From assembly GCA_035379625.1 (NCBI GenBank), contig DAOSVM010000008.1, forward strand, positions 1-64,000: a stretch of DNA of 64,000 nt. The letters run 5' to 3'. Below, one piece after another: positions 62,891-64,000 of this stretch. The notes beneath the pieces are model-generated. The model made no database searches and was not told the DNA's origin. It saw only the letters and a program-made list of their open reading frames with translations. The stretch's first letter is position 1. Each line of letters starts with the position of its first letter. Both the position numbers and the translations under genes were made by a program. This stretch comes from DAOSCP01 sp035379625 (lineage in GTDB: Bacteria > Bacteroidota > Ignavibacteria > Ignavibacteriales > DAOSCP01).

Positions 62891-64000
62891 CTATTTATCA
62901 AGCTTTTTGAAAATAAAATCCCCACCCTCATCACCTGTTTGGAAAACTTCACCATATTGCGGGATCTGATTTGTTGGACTATTCTTTACAACATTTTCTT
63001 TAATTTTAAAGTATAATTCCTCTGCTGGTAGATATTTTTTATTATTGTTTTTAAGTTCACGAAGCAAATACTCTATAAATACACTTTTATCAGGCACTGT
63101 TGTAAGAACACCCGATGTCAAGGCTTTTCTTGCTTTATACTTTGATAACTCTTCAATATATTTATTAGAAGTTTCGGTTCCTCTTGTTTTGAACAATCCA
63201 CCACTAAAACAAGCATCAGAAACCACTAATACACTCCTTGCATTAAAACCTTTTAAATAATCCTTTATAATTGAATTTGATATCCATAAGCTTTTATTAT
63301 TCAAATTAACATTGACTGGCAACCAATATCCTTGTTGCATTTTCCCGTCCCAATAACCGTGACCAGCATAAAAAATTAACAAATTATCATTTTCTTTTAA
63401 TTTTTTTGCAAAATTATCTAATTCTTTTATTATTTGCTCATATGTAGCATTGTTCAAAGTTACAATGTTTTTTTCGTGAAAATCATAATAATTTTGCAAA
63501 ACTTCTTTGAACGCTTTTGCATCTTTTATTGGATTATCTAATTTCCCAAGTTTTTTATCGCTATAATCATTACAAGCAATAAGCAAAGCATAATATTCTC
63601 CTTGAAAAGACTTTTCTTTCTCACTAAAATTATTAGAAACTACAATATTTCTTTGTGCGATAACATTCTTTTTATCATCTAAGGCTTTAATAAAAATTTC
63701 TTGCTCGTTTTGCTTTATTCTATAATTGTAATTAAATTGTTTCCCATCAAAAGGTATTTCTGTTTGATTTATTGCAACACTTTTGGCCACAAAATGTGGA
63801 ACTACTTCACCTTTAATATAAATATTACCGGTAACTAATCTAACTCCTCTTGTCTCCAACGGTTCATATAGAATAATTTTAACTTCTTCATTTTCTTTAT
63901 TTAAGGAATTTTCATACTGTTTTAAAACTTCTTTACTACTTAAATTTTGATTAGCTAAAACTAAATTGCTCAATAGCCCATTGAAATGGTAAAAAGTAAC
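62891..64000 (-). CDS. Caspase-like (peptidase C14) protein, N-terminus outside the window
   Basis: At least 360 residues of a cysteine peptidase. The region from about residue 125 has the caspase p20 fold: YALLIACNDYSDKKLGKLDN, the catalytic His in FYAGHGYWDG and the catalytic Cys in VVSDACFSGG. An upstream beta domain (about 35-115) may be an Ig-like or linker module. The first possible start in the window is a TTG at 63973 without a clear ribosome site, and the frame stays open to the edge, so the gene is treated as partial. Prokaryotic caspase-like proteins act in stress, immunity or cell-death systems; no effector partner is visible. Confidence 0.85.
   Translation of the reverse strand, partial: VTFYHFNGLLSNLVLANQNLSSKEVLKQYENSLNKENEEVKIILYEPLETRGVRLVTGNIYIKGEVVPHFVAKSVAINQTEIPFDGKQFNYNYRIKQNEQEIFIKALDDKKNVIAQRNIVVSNNFSEKEKSFQGEYYALLIACNDYSDKKLGKLDNPIKDAKAFKEVLQNYYDFHEKNIVTLNNATYEQIIKELDNFAKKLKENDNLLIFYAGHGYWDGKMQQGYWLPVNVNLNNKSLWISNSIIKDYLKGFNARSVLVVSDACFSGGLFKTRGTETSNKYIEELSKYKARKALTSGVLTTVPDKSVFIEYLLRELKNNNKKYLPAEELYFKIKENVVKNSPTNQIPQYGEVFQTGDEGGDFIFKKLDK

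Noticed and set aside
1..64000. tRNA or rRNA genes
   Set aside because: Apart from the tRNA-like ends of tmRNA, no T-arm GGTTCGA-type motif with paired acceptor was seen.

Overview
The window is a 64-kb piece of a very AT-rich bacterial chromosome, with dense genes and no phage or plasmid functions. Several features point to the Bacteroidota/Chlorobiota (FCB) side of the tree, most likely an Ignavibacteria- or Kapabacteria-like lineage rather than a typical Bacteroidota. DUF2723 and DUF2851 proteins are typical of the FCB group, and the tmRNA tag appears to start with glycine and ends in ALAA. groESL has a perfect CIRCE operator on a conventional -35/-10 promoter, and many genes have strong GGGGAG-like ribosome binding sites, neither of which is usual in Bacteroidota. 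This placement is inference; no 16S rRNA gene is present.

Layout. 1-4.6 kb (minus strand): surface-polysaccharide cluster with a Wzy-like polymerase (cut by the window edge), a Wzz-like chain-length protein, a frameshifted family-1 glycosyltransferase and a GT2. 4.7-5.7 kb: an exported MsrB-MsrA fusion. 6.1-15.3 kb (plus): an eight-gene lysine-fermentation operon (kce, kdd, kamA, kamB, kamC, kamD, kamE, thiolase), followed by a chemoreceptor whose start lies in the loop of a 17-bp inverted repeat. 17-18 kb: a decayed IS1380-like transposase. 18.1-20.2 kb: groEL/groES with CIRCE. 20.2-25.8 kb: an epimerase-like protein, FmdB and OsmC proteins, an ECF sigma with a small ZAS anti-sigma, prfB and purD. 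27-32 kb: HAD protein, menA, rsmI and a DUF2723 membrane protein. 32-42.5 kb: DUF2851, PfkB kinase, a catalytically dead M16 homologue, a YihX-like HAD facing glgC, M1 peptidase, crcB and a frameshifted alkaline-phosphatase-superfamily membrane protein. 42.5-49 kb: ArsC-like protein, TPR proteins, clpX and a CgeB-GT2-TPR fusion. 49-64 kb: AMP nucleosidase, a radical SAM protein, M28 peptidase, mfd, a YggS protein, a DivIVA protein, a kinase, purE/purK, a small outer-membrane protein, tmRNA and a caspase-like protein.

The strongest unexplained signal is a family of dispersed palindromic elements. Each has a conserved arm related to TAGCTCAGACGGTGTAAGC next to interchangeable hairpins, most of them GC-rich. 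Seven copies are visible. Two pairs face outward and bracket AT-rich non-coding islands (about 540 and 645 bp) that both carry clustered TATATCGTATATAC-like repeats; in the first island these form three tandem 55-bp units. One copy lies in frame inside mfd and is translated, which recalls the Rickettsia palindromic elements.

Three genes are broken by single-base shifts, two of them at 8-nt homopolymers. These may be assembly errors, slippage or phase variation, and the sequence alone cannot decide.
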